A DNA stretch of 64,000 bases. It comes from Tellurirhabdus rosea. Lineage in GTDB: Bacteria; Bacteroidota; Bacteroidia; Cytophagales; Spirosomataceae. The DNA is taken from positions 570,001-634,000 of the forward strand of contig NZ_CP111085.1 of assembly GCF_026278345.1 (NCBI RefSeq), given 5' to 3'. The notes below the pieces were generated by a model. The model searched no databases. It was not told where the DNA came from and saw only the letters and a list, made by a program, of their open reading frames with translations. The position numbers and the translations under genes were made by a program. Positions 1 to 9,029 of this stretch are shown here, in pieces. The stretch's first letter is position 1. Every line of letters starts with the position of its first letter.

Positions 1-1
1 A

Positions 2-1306
2 TCTGAGCCAGACTCTTCCTGGCGTAAACAGTATGATATAATTACGCCGACAGAAGATTTATTTGTCGTTAAGCGGTACTATAATGATACAATAAATCCA
101 GTCAGGATTGAGCGTAAGTGGAAAGCAGGCATTGTCAACAGGCAAGGGCATGTAATTGTTCCACTTATGTATGATGATATTAGCCGTTTTAGTGAAGGAT
201 TAGCTGAAGTAGTGATAGGAGGGTATTGTACGAGTTGCTGGGACAGACGCGAGTGTAAATCTTTTGCACTTGAAGGAGAACATGGCTTCATTAATACAAA
301 AGGAGAAACATCAATTCCACTTAAATATAAAGCGGTTGGTGAGTTTCAAGAAGGTGTGGCTTGGGTGATTTCAGAAGATGAAAAATTCGTATTTATCAAC
401 AAGATGAATCGAATAGTCTTTCCCTATCGATATCTTGCAGCACAAGGCTTTGAAGGGGGCTTAGCAAGAGTTGATATTAATCCAAATAAAAATGATTATG
501 ATGGAAATAATTTTGATAATTATATTGATCATACAGGAAAACTACTAATACCTGCTCGCTATCAATTTATAGAGGTCTTTCAAAAGGGCGAGTTGAGAAT
601 GTACAGTAGGCAAGGCAGATATGGATTCTTGGACACAAATGGAAAGGAAATCGTCCCCCCCATATATTCTTTCGTATCCATGAATAAGCAGACGGATTGG
701 CAGGGTTTGCGGATGGTTGGCCAACAAGGCAAATACGGTTATATACGAAAAAGTAACGGGTCGGTAGTAATTCCAATACAATATGATTCAATAGTAATAG
801 CAGGCAAAAACCGTATTTGGGTTAAAAAAGATACAATATGGGGGGCAGTTGACGCAACAAATAGAATCCGGATTCCCTTTGCTTATTCCAAAGCTCAACC
901 ATTTTACCATCAATTAGCTTGTGTTTCAGTAAACGGAAAATGGGGTTATGTAGACACAAACGGAATATTGCGGATACGGGCTGTGTATGATCAGGCACAA
1001 TATTTCAATGAAGGGCTTGGGGTTATTAAAAAAGGTAATAAGTGGGGGTTTGTTGATAGAACTGGGAAGGAGGTTATAAAGCCAATATATGATTATGCAG
1101 GTTTTTTTAATTCCGGAAAAGCCCCGGCGAGGTGGAAATTTTTAAGTGTAACCCTTGATCAGCAAGGCAACTGGCAGACTTGGAGAATTACAACTCAAGG
1201 AAAACAATTTATACTGATTGGACTACTAATTATTCTCATCATAGCTTATATTTATAACAGGTTGGTAAAACAAAAGCAAGCGGTTAAAGTAAAGATTAAG
1301 AATTGA
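2..1306 (+). CDS. WG-repeat protein with C-terminal membrane anchor (5' end outside window)
   Basis: The reading frame is already open at base 2 and continues without a stop to 1306, so the ATG at 167 is probably internal and the true start lies before the window. The visible protein is a chain of about nine WG-type repeats (pattern G-F/Y-hydrophobic-D-x-x-G-K-x-h-I-P-x-x-Y), for example WGFVDRTGKEVIKPIYD near the end. WG repeats are beta-rich modules of uncertain function, common in Bacteroidota surface or periplasmic proteins. The last 35 residues hold one hydrophobic helix (FILIGLLIILIIAYIY) followed by a basic tail, which suggests a C-terminal anchor. The gene is distinctly AT-rich compared with the genes after 2.7 kb, a sign of different ancestry. 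The specific role is unknown. Confidence 0.85.
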   Translation, partial: SEPDSSWRKQYDIITPTEDLFVVKRYYNDTINPVRIERKWKAGIVNRQGHVIVPLMYDDISRFSEGLAEVVIGGYCTSCWDRRECKSFALEGEHGFINTKGETSIPLKYKAVGEFQEGVAWVISEDEKFVFINKMNRIVFPYRYLAAQGFEGGLARVDINPNKNDYDGNNFDNYIDHTGKLLIPARYQFIEVFQKGELRMYSRQGRYGFLDTNGKEIVPPIYSFVSMNKQTDWQGLRMVGQQGKYGYIRKSNGSVVIPIQYDSIVIAGKNRIWVKKDTIWGAVDATNRIRIPFAYSKAQPFYHQLACVSVNGKWGYVDTNGILRIRAVYDQAQYFNEGLGVIKKGNKWGFVDRTGKEVIKPIYDYAGFFNSGKAPARWKFLSVTLDQQGNWQTWRITTQGKQFILIGLLIILIIAYIYNRLVKQKQAVKVKIKN

Positions 1307-1637
1307 CAGATTGTTTGAAGGCTAACTGTATTGGAGCAGTCAAGATCTTCTTCATTGCTTGATTAGAACATTTACCAGTCTACCTGAAATCAATTCAGTG
1401 AAACTATTCTACATTCATCTAAAGCCTAATTTGAAAAAAATATCCCTTGACTGCCTTATAATAGGTTATTGACTTGTTAAAAATACCAGAATCAGGTGCA
1501 AAAATAGGTACTAACTTCTTTAAAAGGAAGTTTGTTTAATACAGTTTAATGCTTCATTATATGTAATTTTATATTTTAATTCATAATCTTTGAAATGCTT
1601 AATTATTTTTAAATATATCATATAATAAATAGCATAA
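1307..1637. other. AT-rich intergenic region, no gene seen
   Basis: This 331-base gap has no credible ORF or RNA gene. It is very AT-rich and contains one weak inverted repeat (AACTTC/GAAGTT around 1510-1535). It probably carries the promoter of the glycosyltransferase at 1638, but I could not pick out a convincing -33/-7 pair. Confidence 0.5.
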
Positions 1638-2735
1638 ATGGTGAATATAAATTTGAGGTATACCTATCTAACCTGGCTCAATCAAAGTCAAAAAGCTTGG
1701 CAATTGTACTGGAATCGTATTCTCCATAACAGAGCACGAATTAAATGCATAAATTCCATAAAACCGTTCCATAGCCACCCTATATCAAATCAAGTATCGG
1801 AAATTCGCCTCTTTGCTCTTATGCGTAACGAGTCTTTGCGATTACCGTATTTTTTGAGTCATTATTCTAATTTAGGCGTAGATCGTTTTATTCTCATCGA
1901 CAACAATTCTACAGACGGTTCAGCCAAATTAGCCTCATCTTATTCAAACGTACACGTATTTCAGACAAGTGACAGTTACAAAAACCATTGGTATTGGATG
2001 GAATATCTGTTGGAGAAATACGGCAAAAATCATTGGTGTGTCGTCGTAGATATTGATGAACTCTTGTCCTTTCCTCACGAGGATACAATTCGGCTTCCCG
2101 AACTCTGCTCTTTCCTGGAAAGTTCCGGTTATACGGCCATGCGTGCCCTACTGCTTGATATGTATTCGGATAAACCGGTTAAAAATGCACTCTATGAGCC
2201 GGGCAGTAACCCTTTGGCAACTACACCTTTTTTTGATACGTTTCACTATGAAGTCATCTTTCCCTACTTCGACCGAAAACGGTGGCAAACGTTTTCTTCT
2301 ACGCATTATACGGGCGGCATGCGCGAACGGGTGTTTGGCATCAGTTCGCCGATTACTTCCCTCAATAAGTATCCGTTGTTTAAGAATACCCGCGACACCT
2401 ATCTGGGTCAGGGGATGCACGCCATCAATGGAGCTGTAGTAAGTGACGTTCAGGGCGTTGTCTTTCACACGAAATTCCTGCATGATTTTGTGCAGGAGGC
2501 AGCGGAAGAAAGCGTTCGGGAAGAGCATTTTAACAAGGCCGCCTACTATAAAGATTTTAATCGAAAACTCTCCGAAGAGCCGGATTTATGCCTGGCGAAT
2601 ACTCAATCTGTACGCTATAAAGATTGGCAGCAACTCGTAGCATTAGGACTCATGAAAACCTCTTCCACGTTCGATGCGTATGCTTTGTTGCGAAAAAAAG
2701 ATAAGCGTATTCAACACCCTGAAAGTCATGCCTAA
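1638..2735 (+). CDS. Glycosyltransferase, GT2-like / family 92-like (Glyco_tranf_2_4 type)
   Basis: This 365-residue protein is a predicted cytoplasmic glycosyltransferase. Its core lies at about residues 55-145: RLFALMRNE, then DNNSTDGS (nucleotide-sugar loop), then a DID metal-binding motif in VVVDIDELL. This order is typical of the Glyco_tranf_2_4 group, related to GT92. The donor and acceptor cannot be read from sequence. The 5' half is AT-rich like the upstream WG gene and the composition rises toward the 3' end. The stop codon overlaps the start of the following C39 ABC exporter by 8 nt (ATGCCTAA), so the two are translationally coupled. This makes it plausible that the enzyme modifies something the exporter handles, but that is inference. 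Confidence 0.8.
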   Translation: MVNINLRYTYLTWLNQSQKAWQLYWNRILHNRARIKCINSIKPFHSHPISNQVSEIRLFALMRNESLRLPYFLSHYSNLGVDRFILIDNNSTDGSAKLASSYSNVHVFQTSDSYKNHWYWMEYLLEKYGKNHWCVVVDIDELLSFPHEDTIRLPELCSFLESSGYTAMRALLLDMYSDKPVKNALYEPGSNPLATTPFFDTFHYEVIFPYFDRKRWQTFSSTHYTGGMRERVFGISSPITSLNKYPLFKNTRDTYLGQGMHAINGAVVSDVQGVVFHTKFLHDFVQEAAEESVREEHFNKAAYYKDFNRKLSEEPDLCLANTQSVRYKDWQQLVALGLMKTSSTFDAYALLRKKDKRIQHPESHA

Positions 2736-5082
2736 CTTTCCCCACTACCGCCAACTCGACCAAATGGATTGCGGCCCCACCTGCCTGCGCATGGTGGCCA
2801 AACACTACGGGCGGGCGTTTACGGCCCAGTCCCTGCGGGAGAAGGCGCAGATTGGGAAAGACGGCGTGTCGCTGCTCGGCATCGCCGAAGCCGCCGAGGC
2901 CATTGGCTTCCGCACCATCGGGGCTAAAATTCCTTTTGCCAAGCTTGCCGCCGAAGCTCCGCTACCCTGCATTGTTCACTGGCGACAAAATCACTTTGTG
3001 GTCGTTTACGGCATCAAACAACCCGCTCCCTGGATGACTGTCATCCGGGGCGGACGCAAAGTCCCTTCCCTGGAGGCCGTACCCGCCGAGACGTTCACCC
3101 AAGACCGTCAGGAAAATAATTACCCCGCGCCCCGCCTGAAAACGAGCACAACCGGCAACCGCCGCGGCACGGTTTACGTGGCCGACCCCAGCGGCGGGCT
3201 GCTTACCTACACGGCCGAGGAGTTCTGCGCGGGCTGGCTGGCATCCGGTCAAAATGGCCAGGAAGAAGGCGTGGTGCTGCTGCTGGAACCCACCCCGGCG
3301 TTCTACGAAACAGAGGAAGATTCCGCCGCGCCGGTTACCTACGGCTTCGGGCAGGTGCTGCGTTACCTCTGGCAACACCGCCATCTGCTGGTTCAACTGG
3401 TGCTGGGAATGGCCGTGGGCAGCGGTCTGCAGCTGTTGTTTCCGTTTCTGACCCAGTCGGTAGTCGATGTGGGCATCAACACCCAAAACCTGCCTTTTGT
3501 GTACCTGGTGCTGGCGGCTCAGCTCGCCCTAATGGCCGGGCGGCTGTCCATCGAATTTATCCGAAGCTGGATTCTGCTCCACATCAGCACCCGTATCAAC
3601 CTCAGCATTCTGTCCGATTTCCTGGCCAAGCTCATGCGCCTGCCGGTGTCATTTTTCGATACCAAGCAGTTCGGCGACATCATGCAGCGTATCGGCGACC
3701 ACCATCGCATTGAGTCGTTTCTGACCGGCCAAACCCTGTCCGTGCTGTTCTCGCTGCTCAACCTGCTGATTTTCGGCGTGGTGCTGGCCTCTTACAACCT
3801 GACTATCTTCGGGATTTTCGGCGCGGCGAGTCTGCTCTACGTGGGCTGGGTGATGCTGTTCCTGCGGCAGCGGCGCAAGCTGGATTACAAGCGGTTCGAC
3901 GCGGCGGCCAAAAACCAGAGCAGTCTGGTGCAGCTCATCCAGGGAATGCAGGAAATCAAGCTAGCCGGAGCCGAGCGGCCCATGCGCTGGGGCTGGGAAC
4001 GGATTCAGGCCCGGCTGTTCCGGTTGCAGATGCGCGGGCTGGCGCTGGGACAGATTCAACAGGGCGGGGCGTTCGCCATCAATGAAGGGAAGAATATTCT
4101 AATTACGTTTCTGGCGGCGCAGGCCGTCATGCAGGGAAACCTCACATTGGGGGGCATGCTGGCGGTGCAGTACATCCTGGGGCAGTTGAACAGCCCGGTG
4201 GAGCAGTTGATTGGCTTTACGCAGGCGTTGCAGGACGCCAAAATCAGCCTCGAACGCCTGGCCGAAATTCACTCCCTGCCCGACGAAGAACCGGCCCACC
4301 ACCCCCGCCTCACCGAACTGCCCGACCAAAAAGGCCTGCGGCTCGAAAAGGTATCGTTTACATATCCCGGCGCGGGCAACGAACCCGTGTTGAACGATAT
4401 TACGCTCGACATCCCGGTCGGGCGCACCACGGCCATTGTGGGCAGCAGCGGCAGCGGCAAAACGACCCTGCTTAAACTGCTATTGCGGTTTTACGAGCCG
4501 GGGCAGGGCAACATACGCCTAGGCGAGGGAGCCTTGTCCAACCTGAACCACGCCTTCTGGCGGTCGCAATGCGGCGTGGTGATGCAGGACGGGTTTCTGT
4601 TCTCTGATACGCTGGCCCGCAATATTGCCATGGGCGTGGAACGCGTCGATTTGCGTCTGCTCGAACATGCCGTTCGGGTGGCCAATTTGCGGGAGTTTAT
4701 CGACACCCTGCCGCTGGGCTACCACACCAAACTGGGGGCCGAAGGCAACGGCATCAGCCAGGGGCAACGGCAACGAATTCTTATCGCACGGGCCGTCTAC
4801 AAAGACCCGCAGTTTATTTTCTTCGACGAAGCTACCAACGCGCTGGATGCCAACAACGAGGCCGTTATCATGCAGAATTTAGAAGAGTTTTTTCGCGGCC
4901 ACCACGGACGTGGCCGGACGGTCGTAGTGGTCGCTCACCGCTTAAGCACCGTGTGTAATGCCGATCAAATCGCCGTGCTCAACCGGGGCCGCCTGACCGA
5001 ATTGGGTTCCCATGCCGACCTGACCGCCCGCCGGGGCGAGTACTGGCAGTTGGTAAAAAATCAGTTGGAATTAGGAATGTAA
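2728..5082 (+). CDS. Peptidase C39-containing ABC exporter (PCAT, bacteriocin-exporter type)
   Basis: This 784-residue protein has three parts. An N-terminal C39 cysteine peptidase has a likely catalytic triad of Cys15 (in MDCGPTCL), His89 (in NHFVVVYG) and Asp153 (in VADPSGG). A six-helix ABC exporter membrane domain spans about residues 205-500. The C-terminal nucleotide-binding domain has Walker A GSSGSGKTT near 572, a signature ISQGQRQR near 676 (in place of LSGGQ), Walker B FIFFDEA near 696 and the H-loop AHRLSTV. PCAT proteins cleave double-glycine leaders and export the peptide. I chose the ATG at 2728, which overlaps the preceding stop by 8 nt, because QLDQMDCGPTCL normally lies at the extreme N-terminus. 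A start at 2674 would add 18 residues. The gene lies 8 bases before its HlyD partner. No TolC-like gene is in the window. Confidence 0.92.
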   Translation: MPNFPHYRQLDQMDCGPTCLRMVAKHYGRAFTAQSLREKAQIGKDGVSLLGIAEAAEAIGFRTIGAKIPFAKLAAEAPLPCIVHWRQNHFVVVYGIKQPAPWMTVIRGGRKVPSLEAVPAETFTQDRQENNYPAPRLKTSTTGNRRGTVYVADPSGGLLTYTAEEFCAGWLASGQNGQEEGVVLLLEPTPAFYETEEDSAAPVTYGFGQVLRYLWQHRHLLVQLVLGMAVGSGLQLLFPFLTQSVVDVGINTQNLPFVYLVLAAQLALMAGRLSIEFIRSWILLHISTRINLSILSDFLAKLMRLPVSFFDTKQFGDIMQRIGDHHRIESFLTGQTLSVLFSLLNLLIFGVVLASYNLTIFGIFGAASLLYVGWVMLFLRQRRKLDYKRFDAAAKNQSSLVQLIQGMQEIKLAGAERPMRWGWERIQARLFRLQMRGLALGQIQQGGAFAINEGKNILITFLAAQAVMQGNLTLGGMLAVQYILGQLNSPVEQLIGFTQALQDAKISLERLAEIHSLPDEEPAHHPRLTELPDQKGLRLEKVSFTYPGAGNEPVLNDITLDIPVGRTTAIVGSSGSGKTTLLKLLLRFYEPGQGNIRLGEGALSNLNHAFWRSQCGVVMQDGFLFSDTLARNIAMGVERVDLRLLEHAVRVANLREFIDTLPLGYHTKLGAEGNGISQGQRQRILIARAVYKDPQFIFFDEATNALDANNEAVIMQNLEEFFRGHHGRGRTVVVVAHRLSTVCNADQIAVLNRGRLTELGSHADLTARRGEYWQLVKNQLELGM

Positions 5083-5090
5083 AACTGACC

Positions 5091-6374
5091 ATGACCCCTA
5101 CCCTGCCCGAACTCCGCTCCGAAGAAGTCCACGAAATTCTGAGCCGCCCGCCCGCCTGGCCCCTACGCTGGGGCATCACGATGGTGTTTGCGGTGGTGGC
5201 GCTGCTGTTTACGGCGGCCTGGGTCATTCGCTACCCCGACCTGGTAAAGTCGTCGTTTCGGCTGACTTCCGTCAACGCGCCCAAGCCGGTGCTGGCCCGG
5301 TCGGAAGGGCGGCTAGTGCGGCTTTTTGCTCGCGAACGCTTGGACGTTCAGGCCGGAACGGGGCTGGCCTGGCTCGAAAACACCGCCGACCACGCGCAGC
5401 TACTTCGGTTGGAAAAAGTGTTAATCAACCTCCAACGTACCACGCGCCGGGGCAATCTGGAACCGCTGCGGCACCTGAACCTGACAACCTTCCACAGCTT
5501 AGGCGAGGTGCAGGCGGCCTTTCAGACGTTCGAGAAAACCCATATCGAACTCCAAGCTTATCTGTCCAATGGGTTCTACGCCCGCAAGCGGACGCTGCTG
5601 CAGCAGGAAATCCGGGACTTGCAGGCCTTAGCCCAAAACCTCCGCGAACAGCAAGCCATTCAGGCGCAGGATATGCGGCTGGCGCAGGAAGACTTCGATA
5701 TTCAGCAAAGTCTGGCCCGGCAGAAAGTGATTGCACCGCTGGACCTGAAGCGCGAAGAAAGCAAAAATCTTTCGCGCAAGCTTCCTTACCAACAAACGCT
5801 TTCGGCGCTGATTAACAACGAAACCGCCCAGCGCGCTAAGCAAAAGGAAATTCTGGAACTGGACAAACTGGTCGACGAACAACGGGCGGCGTTCATACAG
5901 GCCTTGCACACGCTCCAAAGCACCGTCGAAAGCTGGAAGGCTCGCTACGTCGTAACGGCTCCGATGGCTGGCCGGGTGCATTTTTCGGTTTTGCTGCAAG
6001 AAGGGCATCCGGTCCGAAACGGCGAGGAACTGTTTTACATCGCACCCAACAGCACTGCGTATTATGGTGAGCTGCGCGTTCCGCAGGTGAACTTTGGAAA
6101 AGTAAAAATTGGTCAGCAGGTACTGGTGAAGTTTGCCGGGTATCCTTACGCCGAGTTTGGAGCCGTGCGCGGTCGGATTACCGCCATTGCGGAAGTACCA
6201 CTCAAGGACAGTGTTTTTCTGGCGAAAGTGGCCCTTCCAAACGGCCTGGAGACAACCTTTCATCGCCGGATCCCGTTCAAAACCGGCCTTTCGGCCACGG
6301 CCGAGATTCAAACGGATAATAGTCGGCTGTTGGAAAAGTTAGCTTATCAACTACGGGAAGTGCTGACGCGGTGA
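5091..6374 (+). CDS. HlyD-family periplasmic adaptor (membrane fusion protein)
   Basis: This 427-residue protein has a short cytoplasmic N-terminus, one membrane helix at about residues 27-46 (ITMVFAVVALLFTAAWVI), a long periplasmic coiled-coil region (about 100-290, rich in Leu/Gln/Glu/Arg), and a lipoyl/barrel-sandwich half-motif (VVTAPMAGRVHF, then LQEGHPVRNGE) near 295-320. This is the standard layout of the adaptor that links an inner-membrane PCAT/HlyB-type ABC exporter to an outer-membrane channel. It starts 8 bases after the ABC gene and must be its partner. The leader-peptide substrate and the outer-membrane component are not evident. Confidence 0.9.
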   Translation: MTPTLPELRSEEVHEILSRPPAWPLRWGITMVFAVVALLFTAAWVIRYPDLVKSSFRLTSVNAPKPVLARSEGRLVRLFARERLDVQAGTGLAWLENTADHAQLLRLEKVLINLQRTTRRGNLEPLRHLNLTTFHSLGEVQAAFQTFEKTHIELQAYLSNGFYARKRTLLQQEIRDLQALAQNLREQQAIQAQDMRLAQEDFDIQQSLARQKVIAPLDLKREESKNLSRKLPYQQTLSALINNETAQRAKQKEILELDKLVDEQRAAFIQALHTLQSTVESWKARYVVTAPMAGRVHFSVLLQEGHPVRNGEELFYIAPNSTAYYGELRVPQVNFGKVKIGQQVLVKFAGYPYAEFGAVRGRITAIAEVPLKDSVFLAKVALPNGLETTFHRRIPFKTGLSATAEIQTDNSRLLEKLAYQLREVLTR

Positions 6375-6556
6375 CGGTTCGCTTTTTTCGGGAAAACGGT
6401 TGTCTACCAAAACACTACCCGTCCAATATAGTTTTACACCTACACCCGTTGTATTGGCAGTGCCCCGATGGCTTACCGGATTCCCGGTAGGCCGGGAAGG
6501 TATTTCCGTTACAGGCATCCGGGCCACCGATTGCTCAACCAAATCAGGATAACGTT

Positions 6557-6889
6557 ATGAACCCGGCGAACAATCCCCTGTTACATCCGCTGAAAGGAAC
6601 TCCATCCGGCATGGACAATGATCCGAATGCTGACGAGGAGATTATCGACCAGACTACACCCCGGCCCAGTCAGGAGGAAACCGACCTGACTCCGGCAGAC
6701 GGCACGGGCCGGATTCCGTCCCAGGTGGCGCCGGACCCGACCGACGACGACGATCTTGGCAGCAAGATTGCCTACGCGCTCGACGGTTCCGAGTCAACGC
6801 CCCTTGGCGAACCGACCGTTGGAAAAGTGACCCACAGTGGGATGACCGGCGCGTCGCTCCAGGATGAAGAAGCGAACGCCCGGGATTAA
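6557..6889 (+). CDS. Small acidic hypothetical protein downstream of the PCAT/HlyD pair
   Basis: This 110-residue protein is rich in Asp, Glu, Pro, Thr and Gly. It has no signal peptide, membrane helix or cysteine (DNDPNADEEIIDQTTP, DPTDDDDLGSK). It looks disordered and I do not recognise a family. It follows hlyD by 182 bases on the same strand and is closed by a strong terminator at 6912, so it may end the exporter transcript. Position makes it a possible cargo or accessory of the exporter, but no GG or GA leader-cleavage motif is visible in its first 25 residues, which argues against a classical C39 substrate. Codon usage matches the GC-rich neighbours, which supports a real gene. Confidence 0.6.
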   Translation: MNPANNPLLHPLKGTPSGMDNDPNADEEIIDQTTPRPSQEETDLTPADGTGRIPSQVAPDPTDDDDLGSKIAYALDGSESTPLGEPTVGKVTHSGMTGASLQDEEANARD

Positions 6890-6911
6890 TCCCGAACACG
6901 ATCCGTACCCA

Positions 6912-6944
6912 GGGGGCAGGCTTCGCAAAGTCTGCCCCTTTTCG
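6912..6944 (+). terminator. Intrinsic terminator after the PCAT/HlyD/acidic-protein cluster
   Basis: GGGGCAG and CTGCCCC form a GC-rich stem with a short loop, followed directly by TTTT. It lies 23 bases after the stop of the acidic protein and before the convergent cytochrome gene. Confidence 0.7.
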
Positions 6945-6955
6945 GTTAATGCCCC

Positions 6956-7921
6956 TTAGCCTTTCGGAATTTTGACCCGGGCAGGCGTCAGGGTTTGCAG
7001 ATAGTCGTAGATAGCTCCGGCCTCCCGCTCGGTCAGGGTAACGTGCGGCATCATGGGGTACCGAAGCGGCTTGCCGTCGTGCCCCACGCCCCACCTCACC
7101 GCCCGGACAAAAGTTTCCCGCGTATAGGCCCGACCGATTCCCGTTTCCCGGTCCGGTGTCAGATTGGACGAGTAGACTGGCTTGCCATTTTCGCCAATCA
7201 GCCGGGTGCCTCCGCCATAATACCCTTTGGAACGGGACGGCTCCAGCGGATTCAGCCGGGTAAGGCCCGCCGAGTGACAGTTGAAGCAGCCCACCATGCC
7301 GTCGGCAACGTACCGGCCGAAGGCCACCGAATCGGTGCTGTCGGGCACCAGAATCACTTTTTGGGGCATGGGCAGCGGCCTGAACATTTTTTTAGCTATC
7401 AGTTTCACGGGCAGACTGTACCGCGACCGGGGAGCGGGCTGTTCACTGGCCTGAACCGGGAACGCATCCGAACGCAGCCAGGCAACGATGGAACGCAAAT
7501 CCTCGTCGGCCATCAGCGGAAAACGCGGCATAGCCGGGGCAAGGGAGCCGTTCGGGCGGCGACCGGTGCGCAGGAACCGGAGCAGATCGCTGTCGGACCA
7601 GGCACCGATGCCCGTTGTGGGATGCTGGGTGATGTTGCTCGAATAAATCTTCCCGAACGCTTTAGGAACATCCGTCATGCGCTTGCCCGTCAGGCGGTTC
7701 TGGTTGTCGGCATGACAGCTTACACAGAGAAACTGGGCAATTTTCTCGCCGCGCAGCACCCGCTGGGGCGTTCGCTCAACCGTTTCCTCCTGATTCATTA
7801 CGTTTGGGGCAGAATGTTGTCGAAGGCCGGGCGCCTTGTCGGCCAGCGTCTGCGCCTCAACTGTCCCGGTCTGAAAGAGCAATCCGCCAAATAGAATGGT
7901 AATAAAGCGTGTTGTGAACAT
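6956..7921 (-). CDS. Secreted diheme cytochrome c
   Basis: This 321-residue protein has a signal peptide (MFTTRFITILFGGLLFQTG...) and two c-type heme motifs: CVSCH at about Cys66/Cys69/His70 and CFNCH at about Cys212/Cys215/His216. Met-containing loops follow each domain (PAMPRFPLM, YPMMPHVTL) and could supply the distal ligands. It is therefore a periplasmic or outer-membrane-facing electron-transfer protein with two cytochrome c domains. The start at 7921 is preferred over 7975 because it places the signal peptide at the N-terminus and avoids overlap with the upstream barrel gene, which ends at 7945. It is probably co-transcribed with that gene. The redox partner is unknown. Confidence 0.88.
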   Translation of the reverse strand: MFTTRFITILFGGLLFQTGTVEAQTLADKAPGLRQHSAPNVMNQEETVERTPQRVLRGEKIAQFLCVSCHADNQNRLTGKRMTDVPKAFGKIYSSNITQHPTTGIGAWSDSDLLRFLRTGRRPNGSLAPAMPRFPLMADEDLRSIVAWLRSDAFPVQASEQPAPRSRYSLPVKLIAKKMFRPLPMPQKVILVPDSTDSVAFGRYVADGMVGCFNCHSAGLTRLNPLEPSRSKGYYGGGTRLIGENGKPVYSSNLTPDRETGIGRAYTRETFVRAVRWGVGHDGKPLRYPMMPHVTLTEREAGAIYDYLQTLTPARVKIPKG

Positions 7922-7944
7922 CTTGCTGAAAATGAATAGCTCGA

Positions 7945-8661
7945 CTACAATCCAAAGCCGACGGTCAACTGCCACAAACCGGTACGATTGAAGGCGCTGC
8001 CGTCGTTGGCGGGCGACTTGGTGATGATCCCCGCGAGGCCGTTCAGATCGCTTTCGTGCCGCAGGTCGAGCTGCATACCACTGATGGTCAGCCCGATACC
8101 GGCCTGATAACCCCAGAGGGCTTTATCCACCGTCTGGCGGAACGACTGGGAAGTATAGGTTCTGAGGGTTTCTTTCAGACTGCCGCTCTCTGTCACCCGC
8201 AGCGAGGCCATCGGTCCGGCGTTCAGGCGGAGCGGACCCAGACGCAGCCCCAGCAGCAGCGGAATGTCGATGGTGGAAAAGCGCACGTTGACCGACTGCG
8301 TTTCCAGCCCCTGCCGGACGAGGTTGAACTTGCCGCCTTTGGCCGAAAACAGGATTTCCGGCTGGAGATACAGCTTTCGGCCGAACCGGGCGTAGATGCC
8401 GCCTACGATGCCCGTCGTCCGGGAGTCGTTTTTCTGGAAAAAATCGTACACGATGCTGCCCCCCGACATCACCGGCAGGCCGTCGGCAGTCAGCCGGGGC
8501 GTGGAAAATTCCAGCGTATTGAGCTGGGAAAAGTTGGCCCCGACCTTCAGCCCCATTTGAAAGTTCTTGCCCGACTGAGCCTGTACCGGAGTCAGTGCCG
8601 TTGTCAGAAACCCGGTAAGCAGTCCGGCGGTGGTGAATAAGTTTCGTAAGAAAGGATGCAT
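7945..8661 (-). CDS. PorT-like outer-membrane beta-barrel protein
   Basis: This 238-residue protein has an N-terminal signal peptide (MHPFLRNLFTTAGLLTG..., cleaved near VQAQS). Alternating amphipathic strands typical of Bacteroidota OMP_b-brl_2/PorT-type small barrels follow (MGLKVGANFSQ, GGIYARFGRKLYLQPEIL, WQLTVGFGL at the C-terminus ending in an aromatic-hydrophobic strand). I selected the Met at 8661 because the longer frame places residues in front of the signal peptide. The cytochrome gene starts 23 bases downstream, which suggests one transcript. Such barrels have no predictable substrate. Confidence 0.82.
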   Translation of the reverse strand: MHPFLRNLFTTAGLLTGFLTTALTPVQAQSGKNFQMGLKVGANFSQLNTLEFSTPRLTADGLPVMSGGSIVYDFFQKNDSRTTGIVGGIYARFGRKLYLQPEILFSAKGGKFNLVRQGLETQSVNVRFSTIDIPLLLGLRLGPLRLNAGPMASLRVTESGSLKETLRTYTSQSFRQTVDKALWGYQAGIGLTISGMQLDLRHESDLNGLAGIITKSPANDGSAFNRTGLWQLTVGFGL

Positions 8662-8932
8662 GGGTGATTGGCGAAGAGTGACGTGATTTTTTGTCAAAAC
8701 TAGCCGCCCGCTTCCCGGTCCGAAACGCTTTCCCGGCTGAAACGCCCGGTCGAAGGGGTGAACTGCACCGGACCGGGTATGAACTGTAGGGCCACCGCCG
8801 GTTCCGGAGTGCTGCGTCCATCACCAGCCAGATAAGCCCCACAACGCATCGCTTTCGGCGCTTGGCCATTCCATTTCAAACCCCGAATCGTACAGTTGAG
8901 GCTTTATTCCTGCGGCTTTGCACAGGATCAGC

Positions 8933-8963
8933 TTCGCGGACCGGCGGCCTTGCTCCACCTTTG
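8933..8963 (+). promoter_or_regulatory. Candidate Bacteroidota promoter in the divergent gap 8662-9029
   Basis: TTCG (8933-8936) and CACCTTTG (8956-8963) are separated by exactly 19 bases, close to the family form TTTG-N19-TAnnTTTG. It would start transcription about 60 bases before the lipoprotein ATG at 9030. Nothing else is evident in this 368-base divergent gap. Confidence 0.35.
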
Positions 8964-9029
8964 CATCATCGGAACGCACTTCCGGACAGAACTTTCCTCT
9001 TGATAACCATACCAATTCAATCAAAAGCC

